Notes under the pieces: model-generated
The model's input: only the letters and a program-made list of their open reading frames with translations
Databases searched by the model: none
What the model was told of the DNA's origin: nothing
Position numbers and translations under genes: made by a program
Source of the DNA: Paenibacillus sp. J5C2022
Lineage (GTDB): Bacteria; Bacillota; Bacilli; Paenibacillales; Paenibacillaceae
NCBI RefSeq assembly: GCF_025567625.1
Contig: NZ_JAOQJC010000008.1
Span: 124,001-188,000 of the forward strand
Length of the DNA: 64,000 bases
Direction of reading: 5' to 3'
In this document: one piece after another, positions 18,990 to 29,308 of the stretch
How positions within the stretch are numbered: position 1 is the first letter of the stretch
Layout of the letters: the number at the start of each line of letters is the position of its first letter

Positions 18990-19865
18990 TTACCTTCTTC
19001 TTAAGTCACGGATCTTGCTCGTCTTGCCGTACAGGAACACAACGAGACCGAGGCTCGTAATGATCAACAGGAAATAGATCCAGGCCAGCGCGCTGTTAAA
19101 CCCGTATTCGCCTTGATTCAGTCCGATCATATGGATAATCGGGTTGAACGGGTATGTGAACATGTCTACAACCGTATAGATCAGGTTAAGCAAAATAAAC
19201 GGCGACATCGCGGGCAGCGTAATTTTCCAAAAAACATCCCACGGCGAAGCCCCGTCAATCCGAGCCGATTCATACGCCGATTTGGACACCGTTTGTCGTC
19301 CGGCAAGGAAAATGAGAATCTGTACGCCGGAATACCAGAGCACCAGCACGAAACGATCCAACACGCCTTTGACCGGAGCCGCCCACGCGCTGTCGCCGAG
19401 CATGGTATCCAAATATTGTCCAAGCTCGACCCTTTCCAGAAAGCCGAGGCCGCCTTCCCCCTGGTTGACTAACTCGGTCAATACATAGCCCGATGAAAAA
19501 ATGACCGGAAGGAAGAAGATCGCGCGGAAAACAAAACGTCCCGGCAAGTTTTGATTCAACAAGATGGCAATGAGCAGCGAAAACACAAGAATGATCGGAA
19601 TGACGATAAGTTCTTCGCGGAAGAACGGAAGAAGTTCGTCATAAAGTGCCGAGCTTTCAAAAATGATCGAATTGTAATGCTGCAGTCCGACAAACTCGTA
19701 AACCATCCGGTTGGGAAGCACTCTTAAATTGTGAAAGCTCATATACAGGGAAAACAAAAGCGGAAATCCTAGAAAAACGGCAAATCCAACCAACCACGGC
19801 GAGATAAAAAGCAGTCCTTCCAGCTTGCGCATCGTGGCAGCTTTCATGAATTTCCGTTTCTTCAT
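18990..19865 (-). CDS. Carbohydrate ABC transporter permease, MalF/UgpA type (pair A)
   Basis: 291 residues with six predicted membrane spans and the EAA motif YESARIDGASPWDVFWKITLPAMSP. It is the first permease subunit of the second transporter in the operon. The ATG at 19865 overlaps the stop of the DUF5696 gene by 4 bp (ATGA), implying translational coupling. AAAGGGGGAAATCGAGC precedes the start. Confidence 0.93.
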   Translation of the reverse strand: MKKRKFMKAATMRKLEGLLFISPWLVGFAVFLGFPLLFSLYMSFHNLRVLPNRMVYEFVGLQHYNSIIFESSALYDELLPFFREELIVIPIILVFSLLIAILLNQNLPGRFVFRAIFFLPVIFSSGYVLTELVNQGEGGLGFLERVELGQYLDTMLGDSAWAAPVKGVLDRFVLVLWYSGVQILIFLAGRQTVSKSAYESARIDGASPWDVFWKITLPAMSPFILLNLIYTVVDMFTYPFNPIIHMIGLNQGEYGFNSALAWIYFLLIITSLGLVVFLYGKTSKIRDLRRR

Positions 19866-22204
19866 GCTCGATTTCCCCCTTTCAGCACCACAAAATCTTT
19901 GGCGTTTACCGTAACCCGGCTTGTCGAATACATCGTATCATTGTAATTGACGATAATCTGCTTCCCGTTCGCATAAGTCGTTTCATACACGCCCTCGGCC
20001 AGCTTGCGGTGTCCGGAAATATACTGATCGCGCACATCGCCCAAAGCCTCGTTAAATTGCTGATACTGGATGACCATCGAGGTGGCCCAATCCCGGTAAT
20101 CCGTACTGTAAAACCGATTTAAAGAATAGGTATCGACCAATTCCCGGGTCGGGGCGTACGATACGATAAATGACGGTTCCGCTCCGTATTCGATCCCTTT
20201 GAGGAAGTGGGTTCGATAATCGTCGCTCTGGTTGGCATAGTCCAGCGAATAGGACAACAGTCCATGCAGTGCCATTTGTATAAATGGCACCGTTTCGTCT
20301 ACGAAAATATCGCGGGAATACTCCGCACCGTTCAGTTGCACATGCCCGGCATATGCCCAGGTATACATATTGCCGCGGGTGATCTGCACGTTGCCCAGCC
20401 TATTCTTCGTCTGTTGCAATATCCGCTCCTGACTGCTCCGCGACTCCACACGGGTTACCGGATAGCGTTCATTAAAGTCGCTGTTTACAAACGAACCGAT
20501 TGCAGCGCCGAATAAATAGCCGTCAGCGTTTATCGCCTGGGCCTTGGCCAAATCGTCCGAGACGCTTGCTTCCACAAACAGCGGACTGGCAAACGTCAGC
20601 CGGTCGTCGCTGTTCCATATGCGATATTCGATCAACGATTGACCCCGATCCCGCAGCCCGTCCCGGCTTTTGCGGAACCCACCGCGCCCCGTATTGTTGA
20701 ACGAGTAATGCTCCGCATTCAGGTACACGGGAATTTGCTTGGAGTGGGCGTAGTCGATGAACGCTTTCATCCCGTCCCGGCCGCCAATGCGGGAATCGAC
20801 CGGGAACGGTCCTCCATAGCTGCTGTACCCGTTCCTTTGCCAGCCCTCGTACACGATCGACATCGCGTCGATGCCGAGACTGTTCAAATCGCCGATCATC
20901 CGCTTCGCTTCATCCGTCGTCGTCAGCGGCAAGTACGAATCAAGCAGAAATCCGCTCTCCGTATCCGCCCCCAGCAAGCTTAGATGAAGCGGTATTGATC
21001 CTGACAGTCGGCCGGTTCTAACGCCCGTCTCTTCGACTAAGTACGTGCGAAAGCGGGAAGCCATATCGGCATATTCGGGCTCCGGCGAATCGATCAAGTA
21101 ATAACGTGTCGACAGATCGGAACGGATTCGCTCATCGCTGTATACGAGAATGCCTTCCGTTTTGCTTGTGTTGGTCGGCTGCCTGTATTTCTGTCTGATC
21201 TGGAACTCCGGCGTCACCCAGTTGTACTGATTAAACGATTTCGAAGGCGCAGCCAAAATAGTCGCATATTCGGCGCCTTCCCGAATAATGCCGATCATCG
21301 CTTGATTGTCCGATTTGATACCAAACACCGGCATCGTCACAGGCAAGCGAACCGGTAAGGAGCTGTTGCTGCTGTAGGCCCAATCGTCGCCGTATACGAT
21401 CCCCTCGTAAAGTCCGGAGTTCGGCTCCCGATCGCTCCGAAACCGAATAAGCGCCCCGGAGCCGTCCGGAATAAACACATATCCTTCCGGATCGATCGAG
21501 GTGGCCGCTCCGAAGAACGGATATGGACGAATCGAAGCCAGTCTGGCGCCGGGCTCCCTCCCCGCTGCTTCACCCGGCTGCAACGGCTCCTTCCCGTCGA
21601 TCAGCCCCTCGTCCCGGACGGTCGCTTCCACGAAGTCGTCACGCAGCCTTACTTCGATCGGAACAACGAATCCGATGTCCGGCATCTCGAGCTTGAATCG
21701 GACACCGTCCTCCAGCCGTTCGAAGCTTGCCACCGTCCCGCGCTGCTCGATAAAATTGGATTCCTTCAGCAAATCTTGGCGCACATTGAATTCGACATAC
21801 CTGAACATGATGGGGGAGCGCAAATGGACGTTCCAGGCATTTGAATTCTCTTCTTCATTCCATTGCTCCGGATTGGGAAACGATCTCCACACTCGCCCCG
21901 CGCTCTTGTCCTTTACTATGAAATGACCGGTTTCCGGACTGAACCTCAACTCCAGCTTTTCGTTCTCCGCCACCAATACAAACAAGCTTTCGTCGGGGAA
22001 TCCGTTGGCCAAGCCCGCCTCTGCGCTGCTTGCCGCAGCAGCCGCCGACGCTTCCGTTGCCTGAATCGGCATCCCGGTTCCCGGCTCTGTGGAAGGCGAG
22101 CCGGGAATCGACGCCGAAAAATGAAATCCGGTATAAACGAGCAGGCCGATAATCGAAGGGAACAAGATGACAGAGAGCCATTTGGCGCGAATAAATCGTT
22201 TCAC
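19862..22204 (-). CDS. DUF5696-type membrane-anchored protein with a TIM-barrel-like region
   Basis: 780 residues from GTG 22204. The frame stays open to 22390, but GGAGG lies 7 bp before this GTG and the residue context KRFIRAKWLSVILFPSIIGLL begins a membrane anchor or uncleaved signal. The body is extracellular. Its central part (about 400-620) contains DEAKRMIGDLNSLGIDAMSI, YEGWQRNGYSSYGG and KQIPVYLNAEHYSF, which resemble the strand-loop pattern of a glycoside-hydrolase TIM barrel. The assignment to DUF5696, a Paenibacillus family found with sugar importers, is from memory of the family. The start overlaps the stop of the Yip1 gene by 4 bp and the stop overlaps the permease start, so the three are tightly coupled. 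No catalytic residues are assigned. Confidence 0.82.
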   Translation of the reverse strand: MKRFIRAKWLSVILFPSIIGLLVYTGFHFSASIPGSPSTEPGTGMPIQATEASAAAAASSAEAGLANGFPDESLFVLVAENEKLELRFSPETGHFIVKDKSAGRVWRSFPNPEQWNEEENSNAWNVHLRSPIMFRYVEFNVRQDLLKESNFIEQRGTVASFERLEDGVRFKLEMPDIGFVVPIEVRLRDDFVEATVRDEGLIDGKEPLQPGEAAGREPGARLASIRPYPFFGAATSIDPEGYVFIPDGSGALIRFRSDREPNSGLYEGIVYGDDWAYSSNSSLPVRLPVTMPVFGIKSDNQAMIGIIREGAEYATILAAPSKSFNQYNWVTPEFQIRQKYRQPTNTSKTEGILVYSDERIRSDLSTRYYLIDSPEPEYADMASRFRTYLVEETGVRTGRLSGSIPLHLSLLGADTESGFLLDSYLPLTTTDEAKRMIGDLNSLGIDAMSIVYEGWQRNGYSSYGGPFPVDSRIGGRDGMKAFIDYAHSKQIPVYLNAEHYSFNNTGRGGFRKSRDGLRDRGQSLIEYRIWNSDDRLTFASPLFVEASVSDDLAKAQAINADGYLFGAAIGSFVNSDFNERYPVTRVESRSSQERILQQTKNRLGNVQITRGNMYTWAYAGHVQLNGAEYSRDIFVDETVPFIQMALHGLLSYSLDYANQSDDYRTHFLKGIEYGAEPSFIVSYAPTRELVDTYSLNRFYSTDYRDWATSMVIQYQQFNEALGDVRDQYISGHRKLAEGVYETTYANGKQIIVNYNDTMYSTSRVTVNAKDFVVLKGGNRA

Positions 22205-24312
22205 ATCGATACCTCCAAATAAATCGTTTGGATGAAGCCTGCGAATTCCGAGAACAAGCCAGCGAGTATGAACAGAAGCACCCACAGTATGACGGTCGCA
22301 AATGCGGTCAACAGCACGTTGACGACCGCTTCGCCTACCGTATAATTTTGCAGCGCCTGAATGTTCCAGAAATAGAGCAAGCCGCACCATACGTAGATCG
22401 CCGATTGCAAGAAGCCGTAAATCGGCGCCTCGCTGAGTGTCATCCCATTGGAAGCGAGGGCGAGCGGCAGGCTGAACAGGAGCAGTGGAAACAACGCATA
22501 GGCTCCGCCGACGAATACATCCTTAAACCGCGCCTCCCCGTGCCGGATCGATCCGATCAAGTAATTGCATACGATCCAGGAAAGCCAAGTTCCCGCACCG
22601 ACAAGCACGACCGTCCCGCCATTCCGGCTTCCCGGCGACACCGGATCGAACGAGAAGCTTGTCACATAAATGCTTCCAAGCGTGCTCAATACCGACAGCA
22701 GAAGCAATAGGGCAGCGCTCTGGTACCCGCCCTTGTTCAAGTAACGAAGATCGCCGAAACCGTCGATGGGAGAGCGCAATATCGTGAAGCCGTGTCGCAG
22801 CTGTCCGATCAGGCGATACCGGCTCCAGTCAATCCCCCGATGCGCAGCGCGTCCCCGCCACCAGGACAACTGCAGTCTTGTTGCCAGCATCCAGGCAACG
22901 GCCAGCACAAGAACCCATGTGGCCACAAATGAAAAATGGTTCTGAAACCATTGCAGCCGCAGCTGCCAAAATGCATCCGAATAACCCTCGCCGCTGCCCG
23001 CCACACGATACAGCCGCAGCGCCTCCCGATAATCCCCGGCATAGTAGGCGGCATCCGCCAAGCCGTGGTAGGCGGGAGTAAAGTGAGCGTTAAGCCGAAT
23101 GATTTCCTGCCATTCCGGCACACTGTCGCTGTACTTCCCTTCGTGCATCAACCCGAAGGCCCGATACACTCGCTCGCCAAAAGGGGTGGGGGTAAACTTT
23201 TGAATGCCGTTCAGACTGTCGTCCAGAACAAACAGCTCGTTCTTTGAATTCGTTGCGATCGATACCGGACTTTGCTGCAGTCCGACGCGAGGCATGCCGG
23301 CCGTCGCCGGTCCCGACCAGAAGAACAGCAGCTTTCCGCTCGCATCATACTGGTAAATGACATTTTCCGTTTTTTCGATCGCCGTCATAGCGCCGCTCCG
23401 ATCAACCGTAATATCCGCAAATTGAAGCGTATCTGTCATCGTAGCGTCTGGGGTATCCGTATGGATAAAACCGCCGCCGAAGCTAAGCGCCCTCCATAAG
23501 TTATCACCGCGAATATTCAGCTTCTTGATCTGCTCCGTTTCGGATACGGACACGGTATAGAGGTAGCTTTGCTCATCGATAAACAGGTTGCCGATGGCCG
23601 CCGGCAGCAGCCGGACCTGTCTGCTTAACTGCTCCTGGGTAAAGATCATTCGTTTCAATCGATCCATCAGCGTCGCTTCCGTCCAGTTTGTGCCGAAGAA
23701 ACCGTAAAACTTCCCTTCCGGATCGAATTGTACAATGCCTTGATAGCTGCCTCGGGGAACGACGTATATAAAGCCTCTTTTGTCCACCGACACCTTGGAC
23801 GGTTCGTAAACGAATGTATCGGGAACAAGTCGAGATTCCGGTTTTGTATATTCGTGAAGGAGCCGTCCTTCCTTGTCCAGCCGAACGACTCTTCGATTTC
23901 CTGTATCCGCGATATAGAGATCGCCGTTATCGGTTACAAATACCCCCTGCGGGCGGTTCAGCGGACTGTCCGGGACTGTCAGGGCGCGCAGCAAATCGCC
24001 TTTCGCATCCAGATGCACAATCCGGTTGTTTTCCGTATCGGCAATATAAATTTCGTCCAGCTTGTCGATGAACAGATCCTGTGGCCGTTTCAGCGGTGAA
24101 TACACGCTTGCGCCCTCATCATCGTTTACATAGATGTTCTGAGCCATAAGACCGGCCGATCGATATGCCGGCTGAGTCGGAACGAGCCGGTTGTAGCTAT
24201 CCTGCGTATACGTGCGATAAGGCTCCTCGGCCCAGACGGTCGCTCTCCCTGACAATAATAGGCATGCGATGGTAATCGTGACGGCCAGCCATTTGAAATG
24301 CAGCTTCCTCAC
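22201..24312 (-). CDS. Secreted NHL-repeat / TPR protein with C-terminal Yip1-type membrane domain
   Basis: 703 residues from GTG 24312, chosen because AGGAGG lies 7 bp upstream; a TTG at 24330 is the alternative. After a signal peptide (LAVTITIACLLLSGRATVWA), NHL blades run from about 60 to 350 (DLFIDKLDEIYIADTENNRIV, GDLYIADTGNRRVV). TPR-like helices (AYHGLADAAYYAGDYREALRL) lie near 400, followed by one membrane helix (WVLVLAVAWML) near 465. A Yip1-like multi-span domain occupies about 500-700. The order suggests an external sensor or scaffold tethered to the membrane. It lies 25 bp after the permease pair and overlaps the DUF5696 gene. How it helps transport is unknown. Confidence 0.85.
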   Translation of the reverse strand: MRKLHFKWLAVTITIACLLLSGRATVWAEEPYRTYTQDSYNRLVPTQPAYRSAGLMAQNIYVNDDEGASVYSPLKRPQDLFIDKLDEIYIADTENNRIVHLDAKGDLLRALTVPDSPLNRPQGVFVTDNGDLYIADTGNRRVVRLDKEGRLLHEYTKPESRLVPDTFVYEPSKVSVDKRGFIYVVPRGSYQGIVQFDPEGKFYGFFGTNWTEATLMDRLKRMIFTQEQLSRQVRLLPAAIGNLFIDEQSYLYTVSVSETEQIKKLNIRGDNLWRALSFGGGFIHTDTPDATMTDTLQFADITVDRSGAMTAIEKTENVIYQYDASGKLLFFWSGPATAGMPRVGLQQSPVSIATNSKNELFVLDDSLNGIQKFTPTPFGERVYRAFGLMHEGKYSDSVPEWQEIIRLNAHFTPAYHGLADAAYYAGDYREALRLYRVAGSGEGYSDAFWQLRLQWFQNHFSFVATWVLVLAVAWMLATRLQLSWWRGRAAHRGIDWSRYRLIGQLRHGFTILRSPIDGFGDLRYLNKGGYQSAALLLLLSVLSTLGSIYVTSFSFDPVSPGSRNGGTVVLVGAGTWLSWIVCNYLIGSIRHGEARFKDVFVGGAYALFPLLLFSLPLALASNGMTLSEAPIYGFLQSAIYVWCGLLYFWNIQALQNYTVGEAVVNVLLTAFATVILWVLLFILAGLFSEFAGFIQTIYLEVSM

Positions 24313-24337
24313 ATGCGAACCTCCTGACAACTGTGCC

Positions 24338-25249
24338 TTATTTGATTCCGGAATGCACCATGGTGGCTATCACTTTCCGCTGGTAGATGAGGAAAATGAG
24401 CAAAGATGGCAAAAACATAATCAAGGAGCCGACGGCAACCGCTCCCTGCCTCGCGACAAGATTCGCCAGATTGGAATTCAACGTGCTTAAATAAAACGGC
24501 AGTGTTTTCATCGAATCGTCCTGCATGAACAGATTTGAGGTTTCCACATTGGACCAGGCCGTCTGAAACGCCAGTATGGTCACCGTCGCCATGGCCGGGC
24601 TCACAACGGGCAAGACGATTTGCACAAATATACGCGCTTCGTTGGCCCCGTCGATCTTCGCCGCTTCCAGCAGCTCGTTCGGGATTTGATCCATGAACTG
24701 CTTTAACAAAAACACGCCGACCGGAAGCGCCAGCAGGGGCAAAATATGTCCCCAGAACGTATTCATAATGCCGAGGCTTTGCACGATGACATAGCGCGGA
24801 ATCGCCAAAATCTCGCTCACAAAGAGCAGAGAAATGACGATCGTGCCGAATATAAGCTTGGCTCCAGGAAAGGGGTGCTTCGATAACGGATAGGCGCACA
24901 ACGCCCCCGTTGCGACCATGCCGATCGTCGTCAAGCCGGTGACTACTACACTGTTGAACACATATCTGGAAACCGGAACGAACGTGCTTTTCGTCATGGA
25001 AAGCAGCTCGATGAAATTGCCAAAGGTCGGATCCCTGACGATGAAAGTCGGAGGGAACAGCAGCAATTCATGCAGCGGCTTGAAGGCATGGTTAAATATA
25101 TACACAAGCGGAAGCAGCATAAACACCGTCAGAAGCAGCAGCAGGACGACTAGCAGCCAGCCGGCCGGGCTTAAGCTTCTCAGGCCGTTTCTCCACGTTT
25201 TTTGTTTCCAATACAACCGCCGGACCGACGGTTTCACCCAGGCTTGCAT
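24338..25249 (-). CDS. Carbohydrate ABC transporter permease, MalG type (pair B)
   Basis: 303 residues with six membrane spans. The EAA loop reads LLEAAKIDGANEARIFVQIVLPVVSP. AAGGAGGGG lies just upstream of the ATG, which is 1 bp from the stop of the MalF-type partner. Together with that partner and the adjacent large solute-binding protein it forms a complete import channel, with the ATPase encoded two genes further upstream. Confidence 0.94.
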   Translation of the reverse strand: MQAWVKPSVRRLYWKQKTWRNGLRSLSPAGWLLVVLLLLLTVFMLLPLVYIFNHAFKPLHELLLFPPTFIVRDPTFGNFIELLSMTKSTFVPVSRYVFNSVVVTGLTTIGMVATGALCAYPLSKHPFPGAKLIFGTIVISLLFVSEILAIPRYVIVQSLGIMNTFWGHILPLLALPVGVFLLKQFMDQIPNELLEAAKIDGANEARIFVQIVLPVVSPAMATVTILAFQTAWSNVETSNLFMQDDSMKTLPFYLSTLNSNLANLVARQGAVAVGSLIMFLPSLLIFLIYQRKVIATMVHSGIK

Positions 25250-25250
25250 G

Positions 25251-26249
25251 CTACCCCTCCTTGGAACCGAACAGGCTGGTGAACAGCCTGCTCAACATAT
25301 ACATCAGCAAAAGCAAGACGACGGAGATGGCGCTGGCGTATCCCATCTCAAAGCGGATGAACGCATAATCCTCGATATGATTGATCATAAGCTGACCCGC
25401 ATAATTGGGCGTCGGATTGGTTCCCGACAGCTGCGTGCCGATCCCGCCAGTTTTCAGCGTATGAACGATCGACATGACCGCGGCAAACAGCAGCTGCGGT
25501 TTCATCGACGGAATCGTAATATACCAAAGCTCCTGCAGCTTGTTGGCGATACCGTCAATTCGGCCCGCTTCGATAAGTTGCCTGTCGACGTTCAGAATGC
25601 CTGCCAGTATAGCGAGAAAGCCGATCCCCATGCTCGCCCAGATCGAGACGACAATCATGACCGGAAGCAGCCAGTTCGGGTCAAGCACGAAAAAAATCGG
25701 CTGCTGAATGAAGCCCCACTTTAACAAAAAGCTGTTGATGTAACCGGTCCTATCTCCCGTAAACATCACTTGCCACACGACAACCATGGCAATACCAGTC
25801 GTCAGAGATGGCGCATACATCGCCAATGCAAATCCGGTCCGGGGAAGACGCGGCATCTGGGCGATCGCGGCGGCCAACAGAAAAGCGCACACGTAGCCGA
25901 GCGGGCCGACGAACAAGGCGAAGGTGAACGTGTTCGGCAGCACGTGCTGCAAGAAGACCGTGTCCTGCGACAATAAATTTTGATAATTGTCCCAGCCGAC
26001 CCATCTTGGAAACTCCATTGCGTTGAAGTCGGTGAAGCTGAGCAAGATGCCGAATAAAACCGGGATTAAAATAAAGATGAAAAAAAGCAGCAAAAAGGGC
26101 ATGACAAACAAATAAGACAGCCGATATTTCCACATGCTTGCCAATATGAGCCTGAATCTGGCGCCCAGCTTCACCCGGACATTCCGGCTTCCATCCCGAA
26201 TGCGCCGCACCGCAGCCGCCGGCGAACGGTTAGTTACACTACTCGACAT
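25251..26249 (-). CDS. Carbohydrate ABC transporter permease, MalF type (pair B)
   Basis: 332 residues. A basic cytosolic N-terminus (about 40 residues, RRIRDGSRNVRVKLGARFR) precedes six spans, and the EAA motif is LIEAGRIDGIANKLQELWYITIPSMKP. The start codon overlaps the end of the large solute-binding protein gene by 11 bp, with AAAGGGGCGG as ribosome binding site inside that gene, which is consistent with stoichiometric co-translation. Confidence 0.94.
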   Translation of the reverse strand: MSSSVTNRSPAAAVRRIRDGSRNVRVKLGARFRLILASMWKYRLSYLFVMPFLLLFFIFILIPVLFGILLSFTDFNAMEFPRWVGWDNYQNLLSQDTVFLQHVLPNTFTFALFVGPLGYVCAFLLAAAIAQMPRLPRTGFALAMYAPSLTTGIAMVVVWQVMFTGDRTGYINSFLLKWGFIQQPIFFVLDPNWLLPVMIVVSIWASMGIGFLAILAGILNVDRQLIEAGRIDGIANKLQELWYITIPSMKPQLLFAAVMSIVHTLKTGGIGTQLSGTNPTPNYAGQLMINHIEDYAFIRFEMGYASAISVVLLLLMYMLSRLFTSLFGSKEG

Positions 26250-29200
26250 CGATGTCCGCCCCTTTCCACGGCTCTGTAATTTGCGGTAGATCGAGCGTCT
26301 TTAACGTGTTGCCATGTTCATCAATAAAGCCGAATTCACGCAGCTTTCGAGCAAGCTCCCGATCGATTTCCCGAATGCCCTTCTCCAGCGAAATGCGCGG
26401 ACTCTCCAAACCGGCGCCGCCGGACAACTCATCGGTAATCGTGGAACGGTTCCAGGCGAACACCAATTCTCGCGCACTCATATAACCGCCGGGAACGCTC
26501 GGAATTTCTTTAATCCACCTCCACTGGTCGAGAATGACCTGCAGATCCTCCTTCTTCCACGGCATGCTGGCGAAAGCCCGCACATTGGCCGAATTCCAGC
26601 GAAACGCTTCTCCCCGGTACTGCTCCATGTTCATCCCGTATTCCGTCTGGATCTCCTCGGACGCATACCATTGCAAAAATTGCCAAGCGAGCATTCGCTT
26701 TTCTTCCGGTGTATCGTTGAAGAGCATCATGCTATTGCTCGTCGTTCCGGTCCAGCGCTCCAGCGCGCCGTCCTGCTGTACCGTTCCCGGAACCGGGGCA
26801 ATTCCCCAAGCATTCAATATTTCCGGAGCCGCAACGAGCAGCTGCATATACATGTTAAAGTCGGCGATGCCCACAGGCATCATTCCTCTCCTGAATTGGT
26901 TGTAGAAGCTCTGTACTTGACGCTCCATGCCATACACATTGAACAAATCCGTCCACTTCTTGAAAGCGTCGAACGCCTCCGGCTTGTTCAGATCGGTGGA
27001 CAATCCGTCCGGCGTATATAGCTCAACTCCATTCTGGAAAAACATGTACGTAAAGTCCACTGGATCGACGTAAAAGTTGTATTCATTCTGATGAAGCACC
27101 GGCATCATCGCATACACGTCATCCCAAGTATCCGGCACGTTCAGTCCAAGATCGTCCAAAATATCTTTGCGGTAAAACAACACTTTGAAATTGGTCGTCT
27201 CCGGCAGTCCATAATAACCTCCGGCGTAATAATAGGGTCGCAGCGCACCGGGGTGATAACGGTTCAGCAGCTCCTGGGCGCCCGGCATCGTGGACAAGTC
27301 GAAGGCCGCATTGCGCAATGCCATGTCGAAAGGCATGCTTTCCGGAATGCCCAAGGCGATATCCGGCAAAATACCCGCTGATTTGCCAAGAACAAGAAGA
27401 TCGCTGGACTGAATGAGATTGACATGAACCTTGATGCCGTATTGCGGCGTAAACTTCTCGTCAGCCAGCTGCTGCAGTTCGTCCACATAATCCCGGCCCC
27501 ACAGCATCCATACGTTCAGTTGATCCTCCCGCTGCTTGCTGTACTGATTTTGATCCGAGAACGAATACATCAACGACTGCAGCGATCCCTTCAGCTTCTG
27601 GAAGAACGTTGCTTTCGTTCTTGGCAAGTGCGTTCCTGCCGGCACGATGAACAGCTTATCCAGCTCAAGCGGACTCGTCATTAGCTCCACACGCTGCGCC
27701 TCCAGCTTTTCCTGAATCATGCCGATCATCAGCTGACCATATGGGATTTCATTCGGGTGCCGCAGCAGCTCCTCAAGATCTTTGGCACTCGACTTGAATG
27801 ACTGCGATACGTTGTCCGTCGCGTTATTAATCGAGACCATTCGCTCCGACAGCCCTTCGAACTCAACCTGCAGTCGGGCCAGGCGCTCCGTCATTCCGGG
27901 CATATCCTGCTCGATATTCCATACACGCAGCTTGTCTTCGCGGTTTCCCGTCGCCACACGAATTTCCCAAGCGATCTGCCTCAGTTCTTCCGACATGCGG
28001 TCGATGTCTATAAGGATCGGCATATAGGGCTCGTAGGTCGTCTCCAGGGTAATGGAATGTTTTCCCTTCCCCAATAAAAACTGATATGAGCCATGCTCCG
28101 AATCGCTCAAAATCTCTCCCTTCCATCCCGAGCTGTAGGCAAACGGATAGACAGAGAGCTCTTTGAAAGGAATTTGACCATCGATTGAAATCGTCCGGAA
28201 GCTGGTCAAGTTTTTGCGAAGTCCCTGATAGGCACGAAAGCCGATCTGGTACAGCCCTTCCTCGGGAATATCGAATTCCCATGTAACGGCTTGCCCTCCC
28301 TTGGCCCAGGTCACACCGCCTACAGTATTAAATACTCTCGATGTCAGCGACCGCGGCGTTGTTAACGGATCCCTATTGTAACCGGTCTGAATGCTTGTCG
28401 TATTTTTGACGCTGAACGCTTCTGCCTCCATGACAACACTCTCGTCGACCCGCGCCGGAACCGCACCACCGTATCCGGCTCTCACTTCGCTATAGGAAGG
28501 CAGCATCGCAGGCGGCGCGGCCACTATCGCACGAATGGCAACAGGCTGCTGCAAAGCTTCGATGCGAACCGTATTATCTCCCTTAGTCAAATGCCAAAGC
28601 AGCGGACGCGCATAAGCGCCTCGCGAATCTGTCAACGTCTTGCTTCGCCAGCCCGCCGCTTCTTCAATCAACGAGCGAATCTGGTTGCCGTTCTCGTCGA
28701 ATCGAACCGGCCCGTCGCGAAAAGCCCGCTCCAATGCAATAGAGGCAGCCTCACGATACGGGTACTCGCCATTCAGGCTTACGCCCCAGATGACCGGCTG
28801 ATGGCTGCCGCCATCCTGCTGACGGAACGGAGCGTACTCCACCGAAATTTCGTATAATCCCGCTTCCTCCACATGGAGATCATACTCCACCCAGCCCCTC
28901 TCTGCGGGCCACAACAGAACGTCGCTTTCTCCCTCGTAATCGCCGGGTGTCGCTTCGGCATCGGCCGATTGGCGCGCGAACGAGATGGCATCGAGCCGCA
29001 ATTCCTTGCCGCCCGGCGCCACACCCGCCTCCTGCCATTGCGCTACCCTTTCCAAATAATACGGCTCCTGCCGACTGCCTGCCGACTGTTGTCGCTGCGA
29101 GATGCGATCGTCGGTCGAAGAAGTTGCATCCGCGTTCGTCGCCTCACCGCTTGCCGCAAGCTGCGAGGAGCCCGAAGCACCAACCAGAACGGCGGCGAAC

Positions 29201-29250
29201 ATCGCCACAGCAATCGCTCCTACAAGCCCTCGTCGTCTTCTTCCTGTCAT
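26239..29250 (-). CDS. Oversized extracellular solute-binding protein with N-terminal carbohydrate-binding-like modules
   Basis: About 1003 residues, more than twice the usual CUT1 binding protein (about 420). The ATG at 29250 follows AGGAGGGGGAACG. A signal peptide (GLVGAIAVAMFAAVLVGASG) is present, without an obvious lipobox. Residues about 55-420 hold two beta-sandwich regions resembling CBM6/35 modules (RGWVEYDLHVEEAGLYEISV; GGQAVTWEFDIPEEGLYQIGF). A helical connector lies near 420-570. Residues about 580-1003 form the family-1 binding fold (LNVWMLWGRDYVDELQQLADE, YGLPETTNFKVLFYRKDILD, VPDTWDDVYAMMPVL). It probably captures a long glycan at the surface and hands fragments to permease pair B. 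The fusion is the unusual point; its membrane tether is not evident. Confidence 0.88.
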   Translation of the reverse strand: MTGRRRRGLVGAIAVAMFAAVLVGASGSSQLAASGEATNADATSSTDDRISQRQQSAGSRQEPYYLERVAQWQEAGVAPGGKELRLDAISFARQSADAEATPGDYEGESDVLLWPAERGWVEYDLHVEEAGLYEISVEYAPFRQQDGGSHQPVIWGVSLNGEYPYREAASIALERAFRDGPVRFDENGNQIRSLIEEAAGWRSKTLTDSRGAYARPLLWHLTKGDNTVRIEALQQPVAIRAIVAAPPAMLPSYSEVRAGYGGAVPARVDESVVMEAEAFSVKNTTSIQTGYNRDPLTTPRSLTSRVFNTVGGVTWAKGGQAVTWEFDIPEEGLYQIGFRAYQGLRKNLTSFRTISIDGQIPFKELSVYPFAYSSGWKGEILSDSEHGSYQFLLGKGKHSITLETTYEPYMPILIDIDRMSEELRQIAWEIRVATGNREDKLRVWNIEQDMPGMTERLARLQVEFEGLSERMVSINNATDNVSQSFKSSAKDLEELLRHPNEIPYGQLMIGMIQEKLEAQRVELMTSPLELDKLFIVPAGTHLPRTKATFFQKLKGSLQSLMYSFSDQNQYSKQREDQLNVWMLWGRDYVDELQQLADEKFTPQYGIKVHVNLIQSSDLLVLGKSAGILPDIALGIPESMPFDMALRNAAFDLSTMPGAQELLNRYHPGALRPYYYAGGYYGLPETTNFKVLFYRKDILDDLGLNVPDTWDDVYAMMPVLHQNEYNFYVDPVDFTYMFFQNGVELYTPDGLSTDLNKPEAFDAFKKWTDLFNVYGMERQVQSFYNQFRRGMMPVGIADFNMYMQLLVAAPEILNAWGIAPVPGTVQQDGALERWTGTTSNSMMLFNDTPEEKRMLAWQFLQWYASEEIQTEYGMNMEQYRGEAFRWNSANVRAFASMPWKKEDLQVILDQWRWIKEIPSVPGGYMSARELVFAWNRSTITDELSGGAGLESPRISLEKGIREIDRELARKLREFGFIDEHGNTLKTLDLPQITEPWKGADIDVE

Positions 29251-29308
29251 CGTTCCCCCTCCTGAGCATGCATACAAGCGCCCTGTTTCCCATCATGCTC
29301 GTTCTCAA

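Noticed and set aside
22205-22390. Longer N-terminus of the DUF5696 protein
   Set aside because: The extra 62 codons overlap the Yip1 gene in another frame and lack hydrophobic or family character; the GTG with GGAGG is at 22204.
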